Shown here piece by piece: positions 25,603-35,781 of a DNA stretch of 64,000 nucleotides. This DNA is from Clostridium_AW malenominatum (lineage in GTDB: Bacteria; Bacillota; Clostridia; Clostridiales; Clostridiaceae). How positions within the stretch are numbered: position 1 is the first letter of the stretch; the number at the start of each line of letters is the position of its first letter. The notes below the pieces were generated by a model. It searched no databases and had not been told where the DNA came from. It saw only the letters and a program-made list of their open reading frames with translations. The translations under genes were made by a program, and so were the position numbers. Where the stretch lies: NCBI RefSeq assembly GCF_039521365.1, contig NZ_BAAACF010000002.1:1-64000 (forward strand). The letters run 5' to 3'.

Positions 25603-28600
25603 TTAATTGCATTGATTCTTTATAAACAGTATAAACTCCTTTAGTTTAGGCAATAAATCTTCCTTTTTTATATTATTTATACTATATACTAATTCTGGCT
25701 TTTGACTAAATCTGAAGCTTAAAATTTTATTATAGTTGCTTTTTACAGCTTTTCTTATAGAATCATTTAATCTTTCCATCTTCTCAAACTGGATAGTAAT
25801 CTCATTGCCCTTTTCTTTTATTTCCTCTATTCCAAGTGACTTTGCAACACTTCTTATATAAGCTATATCCATTAAGTTTTCTACGGAATTAGGTATATTG
25901 GAAAATCTATCTTCCAATTCTTCTTGTATATCCAAAAAGTCCTCATAACTATTAATAGATGCAATTTTTTTATAAACTTCTATCTTTTGAGTTTCATCTT
26001 CTATATATGTCTCTGGAATATATGCATCTACTTTTATCTCCACAGAAGTTTCAATAGGTTCCTTATCTATCTCTCCTTTTAGTAACCTTATAGTTTCTTC
26101 TAACATTCTACAATATAAGTCATATCCAATAGATGACATGTGACCATGCTGCGAAGATCCCATCATACTTCCTGCCCCTCTGATTTCTAAATCTTTTAGA
26201 GCAATTTTAAATCCTGAGCCCAATTCTGTGAATTCTTTTATGGCCTTTAATCTTTTCTCTGCTACTTCTGTTAGTATTTTATCCTTTTTATAGGTTAAAT
26301 AACAATAGGCTATTCTATTGCTTCTACCCACTCTACCTCTTAATTGATATAGCTGAGATAATCCCATTTTATCTGAATCGTAAATAATTATTGTGTTTAC
26401 ATTGTGAATATCCATTCCTGTTTCTATTATTGTAGTAGCTAGTAAAACATCGTACTCATTTTTAATGAAATCCATTATAACCGTTTCTAATTCTCTTTCC
26501 TTCATTTGTCCATGAGCCACACCTATCCTTATCTCTGGCATGAGCTTAGCTAAATACGATGACATGTCCTGTATGTTCTCAACTCTATTATATACAAAGT
26601 ACACCTGTCCTCCCCTATTTACTTCTCTAAGTATGGCATCTCTTATCAATTGGTCATTATACTCTACTACATAGGTTTGTATAGGATATCTCTCCTCAGG
26701 TGGAGTTTCTATTACACTAATATCTCTTACTCCTACCAAGGACATATGGAGAGTTCTAGGTATAGGCGTTGCACTTAAGGTCAACACATCTACATTCTTC
26801 TTAAATTCCTTTATTTTTTCCTTATGTTTTACACCAAATCTCTGTTCCTCGTCTATTATTAATAGCCCTAAATCTTTAAACTCTATATCTCTTTGGAGAA
26901 TTCTATGAGTTCCAATTAATATGTCTAGGTTTCCAGCCTTAACAGATTTTATGGTTTCTTTTTGCTGGGCAGGAGTCCTAAATCTACTTATCATATCAAT
27001 TTTTACCGGGAAGTCAGAAAATCTTTGCATTAAATTATTATAATGCTGCTGAGCAAGTATAGTGGTTGGTACTAAAAAAGCTACCTGTTTTCCATCCATG
27101 ACACATTTAAAAGCAGCCCTTATTGCAACTTCTGTTTTACCATATCCTACATCACCACAAAGAAGTCTGTCCATTGATTTATCTGATTCCATGTCAACTT
27201 TTATATCACCTATTGCAGTTAGCTGATCTGGAGTTTCTTCAAATGGAAATTCCTCTTCAAACTGTTTTTGCCATACAGTATCCTTAGAAAAACTATACCC
27301 TTTAAGTGTAGACCTTACTGCATATAAGTTTACTAAGTCCTGTGCTATTTCTTCTATAGATTTTTGAGCCTTAGTTTTTGCTTTAACCCATTCAGAACCA
27401 CCTAATTTATTTATTTTAGGAGAAATTCCCTCTCCGCCTATATACTTTTGAACCATATCTAGTTGTTCTACGGGAACATATAGTTTATCTTCTGCATGAT
27501 AAGTAAGCTCTAGATAATCTTTCTTATGTCCTCCTATATCTAATTGTCTTATGCCATTATATACACCTATTCCATGGTTTACGTGAACTATGTAATCCCC
27601 TGGTTTAAGCTCGGAGAAACTCCTTATTTTACTTAGTCCTTTTTTATTAAACTTTTTTGAATTTTTCTTTTTTGCTTCTCCAAATACTTCCTTGTCAGAA
27701 ATAATTGAGATTTTTAAATTGGGGTATTCATATCCTTTTATTTGACTACCAAAAGTTATTATTACTTCTCCTGGTAAAATTTCATTAATTATATCCTTGT
27801 AAGAGCTCTCTATCCCTCTTTCTCTTAAAGTATTAACTAATCTTTCTCCCCTAGGCCTTGTACCTGAAAGTATTATTGTTTTATATCCTTGGGACTTTCT
27901 ATACTTAATATCCTCTATTAACAAATCTAATTGCCCTTGATAGTTATGCAGTGTAATCTGCTGAAAGTTAGCTATAAGTCTTGGCTGTAATATACTTGTA
28001 GATTTCGGTATGCCACTTAAAGTAATAATTTTTTCCTTCTCTAAGCCATTTATTAAATCTTCTTTATAAACTAACAAAGAGGATTGCTTTGGAAGTATAT
28101 CTCCTCTTTGAAGAAAGCTCATGTAATTTTCTTCAAACTCAAAATAAGTACTCTCTATTTTACCCATGCATCTTTGAAGATCATCTATTATTACAAACCA
28201 CTCTTTAAAGAAGTCCAAAAATGAAGAAAGGTTATCATAAAAATATGGTAAATAGCTATCCATAGTTTCAAATTGCCAATTTTCTTTTAAACTTTCCAGG
28301 TTTTTATAAATAGTAGCTTTTAACTTATCACAAGTTTCTTTTTCTTTTATGGTCTTTAATACTTCTAGTAAATCTTTTTCAATGGTAGCATAGCCTTTTT
28401 CAATATTCTCTTTAGTTAGTATTATTTCTTTTGCCGGAAATATCTCCAAGAATTGAACCTTATCTATACTCCTTTGAGTTTCTAAATTAAAACTTCTAAT
28501 AGAGTCTACTTCATCTCCGAAAAGTTCTATTCTATAAGGTTCTACGGACGTAGGAGGATAAATATCTAATATTCCCCCTCTTACAGAAAATTGTCCTTTG

Positions 28601-29109
28601 CTATCTACTAAATCCACTCTTTCATAGCCACATTGTATTAGTTTTTGAGCTAATTCCTTAAAATCTACTGTATCTCCAATAGAATACTTAAAAATATGCT
28701 CTTTATATAAATTTAAAGGTATATAGCAGGCAGCTAAGGATTCAATAGAAGCAATGATTATTTTCTTACCAGGTTCTAATATATTCTTTATTACCTTCAA
28801 TCTTTCCCATCTTAAATCTCCTGATATAGCATCTATGTTATAAAAAACTACCTCCTTAGTAGGAAAGTAATACACCTCTGGGACATATAAAAATAAATCC
28901 TCTTGCATATTTCTTGCTTCCACATCACTAGAGGTTAGTATCAATATCGGCTTATCAATTTGATCATATATTCCTTTTACCATGTAACTTTTAGCGGATT
29001 CAGAAACTCCAAATACACCAATGGGATATTTTTTTTCATTTATTCCATCTTTTACAACCTTAAATTCTAGACTATCTAATAGAGGCTTTAAGACCCCATT
29101 AAGTCGCAT
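25603..29109 (-). CDS. mfd: Transcription-repair coupling factor Mfd
   Basis: Mfd is a DNA translocase that pushes stalled RNA polymerase off damaged DNA and recruits UvrA. At 1168 residues it is full length. Visible modules are the UvrB-like N terminus (FPTKEVVFYNIDAI), the CarD-like polymerase-interacting domain (LKPGDYIVHVNHGIGVYNGI), Walker A GDVGYGKTE, the DEEQ box IIDEEQRFGVKHKEK, the motif LSATPIPRTLHMS and a C-terminal D7 domain. The pth stop lies only 22 bases upstream, so pth-mfd is an operon. The B. subtilis gene fin between them is absent here. Confidence 0.97.
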   Translation of the reverse strand: MRLNGVLKPLLDSLEFKVVKDGINEKKYPIGVFGVSESAKSYMVKGIYDQIDKPILILTSSDVEARNMQEDLFLYVPEVYYFPTKEVVFYNIDAISGDLRWERLKVIKNILEPGKKIIIASIESLAACYIPLNLYKEHIFKYSIGDTVDFKELAQKLIQCGYERVDLVDSKGQFSVRGGILDIYPPTSVEPYRIELFGDEVDSIRSFNLETQRSIDKVQFLEIFPAKEIILTKENIEKGYATIEKDLLEVLKTIKEKETCDKLKATIYKNLESLKENWQFETMDSYLPYFYDNLSSFLDFFKEWFVIIDDLQRCMGKIESTYFEFEENYMSFLQRGDILPKQSSLLVYKEDLINGLEKEKIITLSGIPKSTSILQPRLIANFQQITLHNYQGQLDLLIEDIKYRKSQGYKTIILSGTRPRGERLVNTLRERGIESSYKDIINEILPGEVIITFGSQIKGYEYPNLKISIISDKEVFGEAKKKNSKKFNKKGLSKIRSFSELKPGDYIVHVNHGIGVYNGIRQLDIGGHKKDYLELTYHAEDKLYVPVEQLDMVQKYIGGEGISPKINKLGGSEWVKAKTKAQKSIEEIAQDLVNLYAVRSTLKGYSFSKDTVWQKQFEEEFPFEETPDQLTAIGDIKVDMESDKSMDRLLCGDVGYGKTEVAIRAAFKCVMDGKQVAFLVPTTILAQQHYNNLMQRFSDFPVKIDMISRFRTPAQQKETIKSVKAGNLDILIGTHRILQRDIEFKDLGLLIIDEEQRFGVKHKEKIKEFKKNVDVLTLSATPIPRTLHMSLVGVRDISVIETPPEERYPIQTYVVEYNDQLIRDAILREVNRGGQVYFVYNRVENIQDMSSYLAKLMPEIRIGVAHGQMKERELETVIMDFIKNEYDVLLATTIIETGMDIHNVNTIIIYDSDKMGLSQLYQLRGRVGRSNRIAYCYLTYKKDKILTEVAEKRLKAIKEFTELGSGFKIALKDLEIRGAGSMMGSSQHGHMSSIGYDLYCRMLEETIRLLKGEIDKEPIETSVEIKVDAYIPETYIEDETQKIEVYKKIASINSYEDFLDIQEELEDRFSNIPNSVENLMDIAYIRSVAKSLGIEEIKEKGNEITIQFEKMERLNDSIRKAVKSNYNKILSFRFSQKPELVYSINNIKKEDLLPKLKEFILFIKNQCN

Positions 29110-29131
29110 TCATTATTCACCTCATCAAACA

Positions 29132-29698
29132 TTAATCTGCTTTAAAACTATTATATTTATTCATAGCACTTTCCGCATTATCTTTTATTATAGTTTCTGT
29201 AGCATCTGTACAAACTTTAATACATTTATCAACAATTTCTCTATCTTCTTTTGAGAACCTTCCTAGCACATGATTTACCATATCCCTTTCAGCTTTTCCA
29301 ACTCCAATTTTTATCCTCGGAAAATCCTCTGTACCTAAATGGTATATTATACTTTTTATTCCATTATGCCCTCCAGAACTCCCTTTTGCTCTAATTCTTA
29401 TTCTACCAACCTCTAAATCTACATCATCATACAATACTATAATGTTTTCATTCTTAATTTTATAAAAGTTTACTACTTCTCTTACACTTTCTCCACTAAG
29501 ATTCATAAACGTTGTAGGCTTTAGTAATATAACTTTATTTCCACCTATGTTTCCTTCTCCATACATTCCTCTAAATTTTAACCTATTTATATCAACATTA
29601 TACCTATTAGCTATTAAATCAACAGCATCAAATCCTACATTATGCCTAGTGTTTGCATATTCTTTTCCTGGGTTCCCTAGTCCAACTATTAAAAACAT
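29132..29698 (-). CDS. pth: Peptidyl-tRNA hydrolase
   Basis: Pth releases tRNA from peptidyl-tRNAs that drop off the ribosome. The 188-residue protein starts with LIVGLGNPGKEYANTRHNVG, which includes the catalytic His19. KPTTFMNLSGESV and LYDDVDLEVGRIR (catalytic Asp) and KGSSGGHNGIKSI follow. All key residues are present. It heads the pth-mfd unit. A weak hairpin after htrA separates the two. Confidence 0.96.
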   Translation of the reverse strand: MFLIVGLGNPGKEYANTRHNVGFDAVDLIANRYNVDINRLKFRGMYGEGNIGGNKVILLKPTTFMNLSGESVREVVNFYKIKNENIIVLYDDVDLEVGRIRIRAKGSSGGHNGIKSIIYHLGTEDFPRIKIGVGKAERDMVNHVLGRFSKEDREIVDKCIKVCTDATETIIKDNAESAMNKYNSFKAD

Positions 29699-29760
29699 CT
29701 TACCTTCCTCCGAAAAATAATTTGTACAATATTACTATTATACTATAAACCTTGAAATAA

Positions 29761-29785
29761 TAAAGAGACTTTAAAAGTCCCTTTA
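29761..29785 (-). terminator. Terminator after htrA
   Basis: AAAGGGACTTTTAAAGTCTCTTT forms a near-perfect stem on the minus strand between htrA and pth. The T-rich tail is short (TTATTATTTC). Confidence 0.6.
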
Positions 29786-30967
29786 TTACCTATTTGCTTC
29801 TTTAACTTCTTTCAAAGTTATGTTTAATTCCACAGTAGCTCCATCTCTCCATATCTTGCAGGATACGCTATCACCTATTTTGTGTTTATCTAAAGCCTCT
29901 GCTAAATCTTCAAAGCTTTCTACCTTTTGTTTATCTATTTCTATTATTATATCGGTAGGTTTCATTCCTGCTGCAGCAGCTCCAGAAGCCTCTATAACTT
30001 GATTTACATAAAATCCTTTTATACTTCCATCTCTAGAGCTTACAGTTTGACCTAGCACTCCTAATGCTGGCCTCTTTACCTTACCGTCATTCATTAAAGC
30101 ATCTATAATTGTCTTAGCTTCATTTATAGCTATAGCAAAGCCCATTCCTTCTGCATTAGCCTCTGAGCCTATTTTCAAGCTATTAATTCCTATTACTTCA
30201 CCATTTTCATTTACTAAGGGTCCTCCACTATTTCCAGGATTTATTGCAGCATCTGTTTGAAGTACTTTATAAATGGCTCCATCATATTTCATAGTTCTAT
30301 TTAATGCACTTATAATACCAGCAGTAACAGAACCTGCAAATTCCTCTCCTAGTGGATTTCCTATAGCTACAGCTAAATCTCCAACTCTTACCTTTGTTGA
30401 ATCTCCGAATGTAGCTACTGGTAAATTTGTTCCTTCAATTTTTATAACAGCAATGTCTGATCTTTTATCATAACCTACTAATTTCGCTGGGAAAACCTTC
30501 CCATTGGATAATTTTACAGTTACCTTTGCGGCACCTTCAATTACATGATAGTTTGTAACTATATATCCATTTGAATCAAATATAATTCCTGAGCCTATGC
30601 CCTTATCTACAGTTCCCCAAAAGCTTTCTCCTGTATTGCTCACTCCTACTACCGCTGGTCCTACATTATCTGCAATTTTATTAATAGCACTGCCATATAA
30701 ATTGCTACTTTTTAAAGTATCTCCAGTATAGCTCTCATTTTTTTGAGGAATAACATATTTCCCTCCATTAGAGTTATATATGTTGTTAACTACATAGGCC
30801 CCAGATATTCCTCCTGATATGGAAGCAATTATTATAAATATAATAGCCTTTAAAAAACCACCGAAAAATGACTTCTTTTTATTCTTTCTAAACTTAATAT
30901 TTCCATCTTCAGGATTTATACTTTCCCAACGCACGTCTTTTACTTCATTAAATTTATAATCATCCAT
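29786..30967 (-). CDS. htrA: HtrA-family serine protease with PDZ domain
   Basis: This is a membrane-anchored protease/chaperone for misfolded exported proteins. The order is a cytoplasmic N terminus, a membrane segment at about 40-60, and a trypsin-like domain with His141 (TNYHVIEG), Asp171 (KRSDIAVIKI) and Ser247 (NPGNSGGPL). One C-terminal PDZ domain (about 295-385) follows. All catalytic residues are intact at 393 residues. A histidine kinase and response regulator lie directly upstream on the same strand. In B. subtilis, htrA genes are controlled by the CssRS system, so a similar secretion-stress circuit is a reasonable inference. Confidence 0.94.
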   Translation of the reverse strand: MDDYKFNEVKDVRWESINPEDGNIKFRKNKKKSFFGGFLKAIIFIIIASISGGISGAYVVNNIYNSNGGKYVIPQKNESYTGDTLKSSNLYGSAINKIADNVGPAVVGVSNTGESFWGTVDKGIGSGIIFDSNGYIVTNYHVIEGAAKVTVKLSNGKVFPAKLVGYDKRSDIAVIKIEGTNLPVATFGDSTKVRVGDLAVAIGNPLGEEFAGSVTAGIISALNRTMKYDGAIYKVLQTDAAINPGNSGGPLVNENGEVIGINSLKIGSEANAEGMGFAIAINEAKTIIDALMNDGKVKRPALGVLGQTVSSRDGSIKGFYVNQVIEASGAAAAGMKPTDIIIEIDKQKVESFEDLAEALDKHKIGDSVSCKIWRDGATVELNITLKEVKEANR

Positions 30968-31044
30968 CTAAAATCCACCTCCTAATTATAAATTCATTAT
31001 AATTTATAATTTTTACTTAGCTATGAATAAACTGTAATGAATTC

Positions 31045-32451
31045 TTATATTTTCTTTAAAGAAAAAATGAACATTACTCCGTTATCTTTATTTTCTACCC
31101 ATACATCTTCTCCTAATTGAGTTAAAATGCTTCTTACAATAGAAAGTCCTAGTCCTGTACTTATTTTAGATGACCTTGCTTTATCAGCCTTATAAAATCT
31201 AGTCCATATCTGTTTTAAGTCTTCATCCTTAATCTTTTCTCCTGAGTTAAAAACAGATACATATACCTTATCTCCTTTAACCCTTGTCATTACTTCTATG
31301 CTTCCGCCTTCATTAGTATATTTTATAGCATTATCAATTAAATTAGTGACAATTTGAATAAGCCTATCCTTATCTCCTATTACATATAAATCATCATATT
31401 GTAAACATACATCTACATTAATCTTTTTATTTTTTATAGCTTGCTCGTATTTAATAACTGTAATTCTTATTATTTCATTTATGTTCACTTCTTCTATTCT
31501 CAATTTAAGCTGTCCTGCTTCAATTGCCGACAAATCTAGAAGGTCATTTACCAGCCTTGTAAGTCTTTGTGTTTCGTCATAAGCTAAAGAAAGATAATAT
31601 TTTTCATTTTCTCTAGGAATTACTCCATCAAGTATCCCTCCGATAAATCCTTTTATAGATGTAAGTGGAGATCTTATCTCGTGAGATACATTAGATATAA
31701 ATTGCCTTCTATTGTCTTCTATCTTTTCTAAGGATTCTGCCATTAGATTAAAAGAATTAGCCAAATCCCCTATCTCGTCTTGTGAATTTACATATACTCT
31801 TTTATCAACTTCTCCTTTAGATATTTTATCCGCAACATGATTTATTTTACCTAAAGGTTTAATAATTATCTTTTGCGAAAAATAGTATATAACTATTACT
31901 GATATGATTATAGCTAGGGACGCAGAGGCCCATATTATTTCGTAAAATCTCTCTAAGGGTTCTTTTATCTCTCCAATGGAAGTGTGCATTATAATAGATC
32001 CTCTAAATACATCTTTATATAATATAGGAACCATATAGGTATGTACTGGTCCTTTAAATACACTGCTATAACCATCTCTTTTTTCTACACTCTTTCCAAT
32101 TCTAAGTTCTCTTAGCTCTTCACTTAATATTTGTTTTCCTATTAACTCACTATTACCTTTACTAGAAACTGCATATACAATACCATAGTTATCAGCAAGC
32201 CATATATCTGTATAAAGATAACTCCCCATGCTCTGCAATAGTTCTTCCATTCTTTGATAAGATAAACTTCCATTTAAATATTTAACTGCAGTAACACCTA
32301 TATATTCACATTCATTTAAAAGCTGAGTTTTTCTTTGTTCAAAATAATATCCTTCAAACCAGTAGGATAAGAAAGCAGCAGTTATTACAAAACTAAGAGT
32401 AATAATAGTTGCAAAGGTAATAACCAGTTTTGAAAATAAACTCTTTTTCAT
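31045..32451 (-). CDS. Two-component sensor histidine kinase
   Basis: This 468-residue membrane kinase has TM1 (about 8-30), an extracytoplasmic sensor loop (about 31-170), TM2 (about 172-192) and a HAMP domain (about 193-245). The HisKA domain has the phosphorylated His257 (NVSHEIRSPLTS), and the HATPase has N-box NLIDNAIKYT and G-box GLGLSIVRS. The response regulator stop is 1 base upstream, so they are cotranscribed. The extracytoplasmic loop and the downstream htrA suggest a CssS-like sensor of secretion stress; this is inference from context. Confidence 0.93.
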   Translation of the reverse strand: MKKSLFSKLVITFATIITLSFVITAAFLSYWFEGYYFEQRKTQLLNECEYIGVTAVKYLNGSLSYQRMEELLQSMGSYLYTDIWLADNYGIVYAVSSKGNSELIGKQILSEELRELRIGKSVEKRDGYSSVFKGPVHTYMVPILYKDVFRGSIIMHTSIGEIKEPLERFYEIIWASASLAIIISVIVIYYFSQKIIIKPLGKINHVADKISKGEVDKRVYVNSQDEIGDLANSFNLMAESLEKIEDNRRQFISNVSHEIRSPLTSIKGFIGGILDGVIPRENEKYYLSLAYDETQRLTRLVNDLLDLSAIEAGQLKLRIEEVNINEIIRITVIKYEQAIKNKKINVDVCLQYDDLYVIGDKDRLIQIVTNLIDNAIKYTNEGGSIEVMTRVKGDKVYVSVFNSGEKIKDEDLKQIWTRFYKADKARSSKISTGLGLSIVRSILTQLGEDVWVENKDNGVMFIFSLKKI

Positions 32452-32452
32452 T

Positions 32453-33139
32453 TTATTTCACCTCGAATTTATATCCAACCCCCCAGACTGTTTCTATCTG
32501 CCAGTTTAATCCCTTCTCAAGCTTTTCTCTTATTCTCTTTATGTGAACATCCACAGTTCTAGAATCTCCAGGATAATCATAACCCCAAACTTCACATAAT
32601 AACTGTTCCCTTGTAAAAACCCTATTTTTATTGCTAGCTAAATAGTATAAAAGTTCAAACTCTTTTGGAGGCATTTTTATCTCATCTCCATTGTATACCA
32701 CAGTATAAGAATTTATATCTATAGTTAAATCTTCAAATTTCAAAGCTTCCTTATTGTCTCCCTCTGAATTATATCTCCTTAAAACCGCTTTAATTCTAGC
32801 TAATAGCTCTTTAGGTTCAAAAGGTTTTACTATATAATCATCAGCACCTAATTCTAACCCTAAAACTTTATCAAAGGTTTCGCCCTTTGCTGTAAGCATT
32901 ATTACTGGTGTCTCGTATTCTTTCCTAATCCACTTTAATATATCTATACCATCTATGCCTGGTAACATTATATCCAATAAAACTAAATCCGGTTTATACT
33001 CTAAAAAAACACTTTGAGCTTCTTTTCCGTTATTACTTACCCTTGTTGCATACCCAGAATTTTCAAGATACAACTTTATTACTTGACAGATATTGTTGTC
33101 ATCATCAACAATTAAAACTTTAGCTATTTTACCTTCCAT
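32453..33139 (-). CDS. OmpR/PhoB-family response regulator
   Basis: This 228-residue regulator has a receiver domain (acidic pocket DDD at 12-14, phosphorylated Asp56 in LVLLDIMLPG, Lys in VKPFEPKEL) and a winged-helix DNA-binding domain. The latter includes PPKEFELLYYLASN and YDYPGDSRTVDVHIKRIREK. It is the first gene of the regulator-kinase pair, with htrA after them. A 168-base gap with a terminator separates it from prs. The likely target is htrA or its own operon, by analogy with CssR. Confidence 0.93.
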   Translation of the reverse strand: MEGKIAKVLIVDDDNNICQVIKLYLENSGYATRVSNNGKEAQSVFLEYKPDLVLLDIMLPGIDGIDILKWIRKEYETPVIMLTAKGETFDKVLGLELGADDYIVKPFEPKELLARIKAVLRRYNSEGDNKEALKFEDLTIDINSYTVVYNGDEIKMPPKEFELLYYLASNKNRVFTREQLLCEVWGYDYPGDSRTVDVHIKRIREKLEKGLNWQIETVWGVGYKFEVK

Positions 33140-33254
33140 TTTTGTTCCTCCTAATATGTTTTTACTAATTTAAATTTACCATAGATTAACCCCATGTATA
33201 TAGTGTATTCTTAAAAAGTTACAAATTATTTACTACTTGTAATAATTATTAATA

Positions 33255-33296
33255 AAAAAATAAAAGAACAGGCCTTTTTATAAAAACCTGTTCTTT
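33255..33296 (-). terminator. Terminator after prs
   Basis: AAAGAACAGG and CCTGTTCTTT (33263-33272 and 33287-33296) form a 10-bp stem around a 14-base A/T-rich loop. A T-rich tail follows on the minus strand. It ends the glmU-prs unit. Confidence 0.8.
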
Positions 33297-33307
33297 AAAA
33301 TCATTAA

Positions 33308-34261
33308 TTAATCAAATAATTTACTTACTGACATTTCCTCATATATTCTTTTTATAGCCTCAGCAAATACTGGAGCTACTGACAAAACTCTAAACTTAGG
33401 GCTACTTTTAGCAGCTGGAAGATCAATTGTATTTAACATTATCAGTTCTTTAATAACAGATTCATTTATTCTCTCTATAGCAGGACCTGATAATACTGAA
33501 TGTGTGCAACAAGCATAAACTTCATTAGCTCCCATTTTCATTAAAGCATTTGCACCATTAGTAATGGTACCTGCAGTATCAATCATATCATCTATTAAAA
33601 TACAAGTTTTGCCTTTAATATCTCCAATGATATTCATAACTTCTGCTACATTTGGCCTCGGTCTTCTTTTGTCTATAATTGCTATAGGAGCGTGAAGTCT
33701 ATCTGCAAACTTTCTTGCTCTTGTAACGCTACCTAAATCTGGTGATACTACCACTACATCATCTCTTTGGTCGAATCCATTTTCAGCAAAATACTTTCCT
33801 AATATAGGTACTCCCAATAAGTGGTCTACAGGAATATTAAAATATCCTTGTATTTGAGATGCATGTAAATCCATAGTTAGCACTCTATCTGCTCCTGCAG
33901 CTGTAAGAATGTCTGCAACTAGCTTTGCTGTAATTGGATCCCTAGCTTTTGCCTTTCTATCTTGTCTTGCATACCCATAGTAAGGCATAACAGCAGTTAT
34001 TCTTCCAGCGGAAGCTCTTCTAAATGCATCAATCATTATTAAAAGCTGCATTAAATTATCATTTACAGGCTCATTTGTAGGTTGTATTATGAATACATCT
34101 ACTCCTCTTACTGTTTCACCAATATCTACACTTATTTCTCCATCACTAAATGTTGAAACCTTAGCCTCTCCTAGTGGAACTCCTAATATGTCTGCAATAT
34201 CCTTAGCTAGCTTTGGATGTGCATTACCTGTAAAAATTTTAAAACCTTTGCTTTCACTCAT
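33308..34261 (-). CDS. prs: Ribose-phosphate pyrophosphokinase
   Basis: Prs makes PRPP from ribose 5-phosphate and ATP for nucleotide, His and Trp synthesis. The 317-residue enzyme shows RQDRKAKARDPITAKLVAD, the divalent-metal region TMDLHASQIQGYF and the PRPP loop LIDDMIDTAGTITN. It lies 22 bases after glmU, and glmU-prs is a conserved pair across Firmicutes. No paralogue is in the window. Confidence 0.97.
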   Translation of the reverse strand: MSESKGFKIFTGNAHPKLAKDIADILGVPLGEAKVSTFSDGEISVDIGETVRGVDVFIIQPTNEPVNDNLMQLLIMIDAFRRASAGRITAVMPYYGYARQDRKAKARDPITAKLVADILTAAGADRVLTMDLHASQIQGYFNIPVDHLLGVPILGKYFAENGFDQRDDVVVVSPDLGSVTRARKFADRLHAPIAIIDKRRPRPNVAEVMNIIGDIKGKTCILIDDMIDTAGTITNGANALMKMGANEVYACCTHSVLSGPAIERINESVIKELIMLNTIDLPAAKSSPKFRVLSVAPVFAEAIKRIYEEMSVSKLFD

Positions 34262-34283
34262 ATCTGAGTAAACCTCCTTAGTA

Positions 34284-35654
34284 CTATTTTTTTAATGCTT
34301 TTTTAGTAACCCAACCTTCTTTATTTACCTGTTTTGCTCTAGCTATAGCTAAAGCATCTTTTGGCACTTCTTCTGTTATAGTCGAACCTGCCGCAATATA
34401 AGAGTTATCGTTAACCTTTACTGGTGATACAAGATTTGTATTACATCCTATGAAAACATTATCACCAACAATTGTCTTATATTTCTTCTTTCCATCATAA
34501 TTAACTACTACAGTACCGCAACCAAAGTTGCAGTTTTCTCCTACTTCCGCATCACCTATATAAGTTAAATGGGATACTTTCGTATGATCACCTATAGTAG
34601 ATTTTTTTATTTCCACAAAATCTCCTACCCTTACAGATTTTCCAATTACGCTTTCTGGTCTTATATACGCAAAAGGACCTACTGTAGTATTATCACCTAT
34701 ATGACTTTCTAGTATAACTGATTCTTGGATAGTAACCCCACATTCTATTGTGGTATCTTTAATTCTACAATTAGGATACAACACACAATTTTCCTTAATT
34801 ATTGTTTTACCCTCTATCACATTTCCAGGATATATAATAGTGTCATTTCCTATTAGTACATCCGTTTCTATATAAGTATTATTCGGGTCTAAAATTGTTA
34901 CACCATTGTCCATGTGTTTATGGTTAATTCTTCTTCTCATAATCTGTTCTACTTCTGCTAGCTGAACTCTAGAATTAACTCCCATTGTTTCTTCAAAAGG
35001 AATAGGTATGGCTCCTAATTTTTCCCCTTTAGCTTTTAATATTTCAATAACATCTGTTAGATAGTATTCTTCTTGAGCATTATTGTTAGATAGATTATTT
35101 AAGCTACCTAAAAGAGCATCTATGTCAAAACAATACATGCCTGCATTAATCTCATTTAATTTTAACTCTTCTATAGAACAATCTTTATGCTCTACTATTT
35201 TTCTTACTTCACCATTTTCTTCTCTAATTACTCTTCCGTAACCATAGGGATTTTCGACTATTGAAGTGAGTATTGTCCCTTTATAATTTTTTTCTTTATG
35301 AAAAGCTATAAGTCTTTTTACAGTGTCAGGTGTAATTAAAGGAGCATCTCCAGTAAAAATTGCAACAATCCCCTTTTTACCTTGTAAAAAATCTTTTGCA
35401 CATTTTACCGCATGACCTGTCCCTAACTGTTTTTCTTGAAGTGAATAACTTACATTTCTTGACATGGTGTTTTTCTTTACTTGTTCTGCACCATTTCCAA
35501 TAATTATATCTACATCATCTATACCTGATTCTCTTAAAGTGTCTATAACGTGATTTATCATTTCTTTACCACAAGCTTTATGCAATACCTTTGGTGTAGT
35601 GGATTTCATTCTCTTTCCTTCTCCAGCTGCTAGTATAACAGCACAACTATACAT
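34284..35654 (-). CDS. glmU: Bifunctional UDP-GlcNAc pyrophosphorylase / GlcN-1-P acetyltransferase
   Basis: GlmU performs the last two steps to UDP-GlcNAc, the precursor for peptidoglycan. The N-terminal nucleotidyltransferase has LAAGEGKRMKS at residues 8-18 and FTGDAPLITPDT. The C-terminal left-handed beta-helix carries hexapeptide repeats (for example IYPGNVIEGKTII, GPFAYIRPESVIGKS) and the acetyltransferase motif KYKTIVGDNVFIG. The length of 456 residues is standard. It begins the glmU-prs operon. Confidence 0.97.
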   Translation of the reverse strand: MYSCAVILAAGEGKRMKSTTPKVLHKACGKEMINHVIDTLRESGIDDVDIIIGNGAEQVKKNTMSRNVSYSLQEKQLGTGHAVKCAKDFLQGKKGIVAIFTGDAPLITPDTVKRLIAFHKEKNYKGTILTSIVENPYGYGRVIREENGEVRKIVEHKDCSIEELKLNEINAGMYCFDIDALLGSLNNLSNNNAQEEYYLTDVIEILKAKGEKLGAIPIPFEETMGVNSRVQLAEVEQIMRRRINHKHMDNGVTILDPNNTYIETDVLIGNDTIIYPGNVIEGKTIIKENCVLYPNCRIKDTTIECGVTIQESVILESHIGDNTTVGPFAYIRPESVIGKSVRVGDFVEIKKSTIGDHTKVSHLTYIGDAEVGENCNFGCGTVVVNYDGKKKYKTIVGDNVFIGCNTNLVSPVKVNDNSYIAAGSTITEEVPKDALAIARAKQVNKEGWVTKKALKK

Positions 35655-35754
35655 TTTATCACCTCTTCAAGGTCTTTTATTTTACTATTTAATTATATTT
35701 TATATAATAACTAATTTCAACCTTATAAGACAAATTCAGAAAATTCCCAAATGC

Positions 35755-35781
35755 AAAAAGGAGTATTGCTACTCCTTTTTT
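35755..35781 (-). terminator. Terminator after spoVG
   Basis: AAAGGAGTA and TACTCCTTT form a 9-bp stem with loop TTGC, flanked by A-runs and T-runs. It lies directly after the spoVG stop, so spoVG is a single-gene transcript. Confidence 0.8.
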
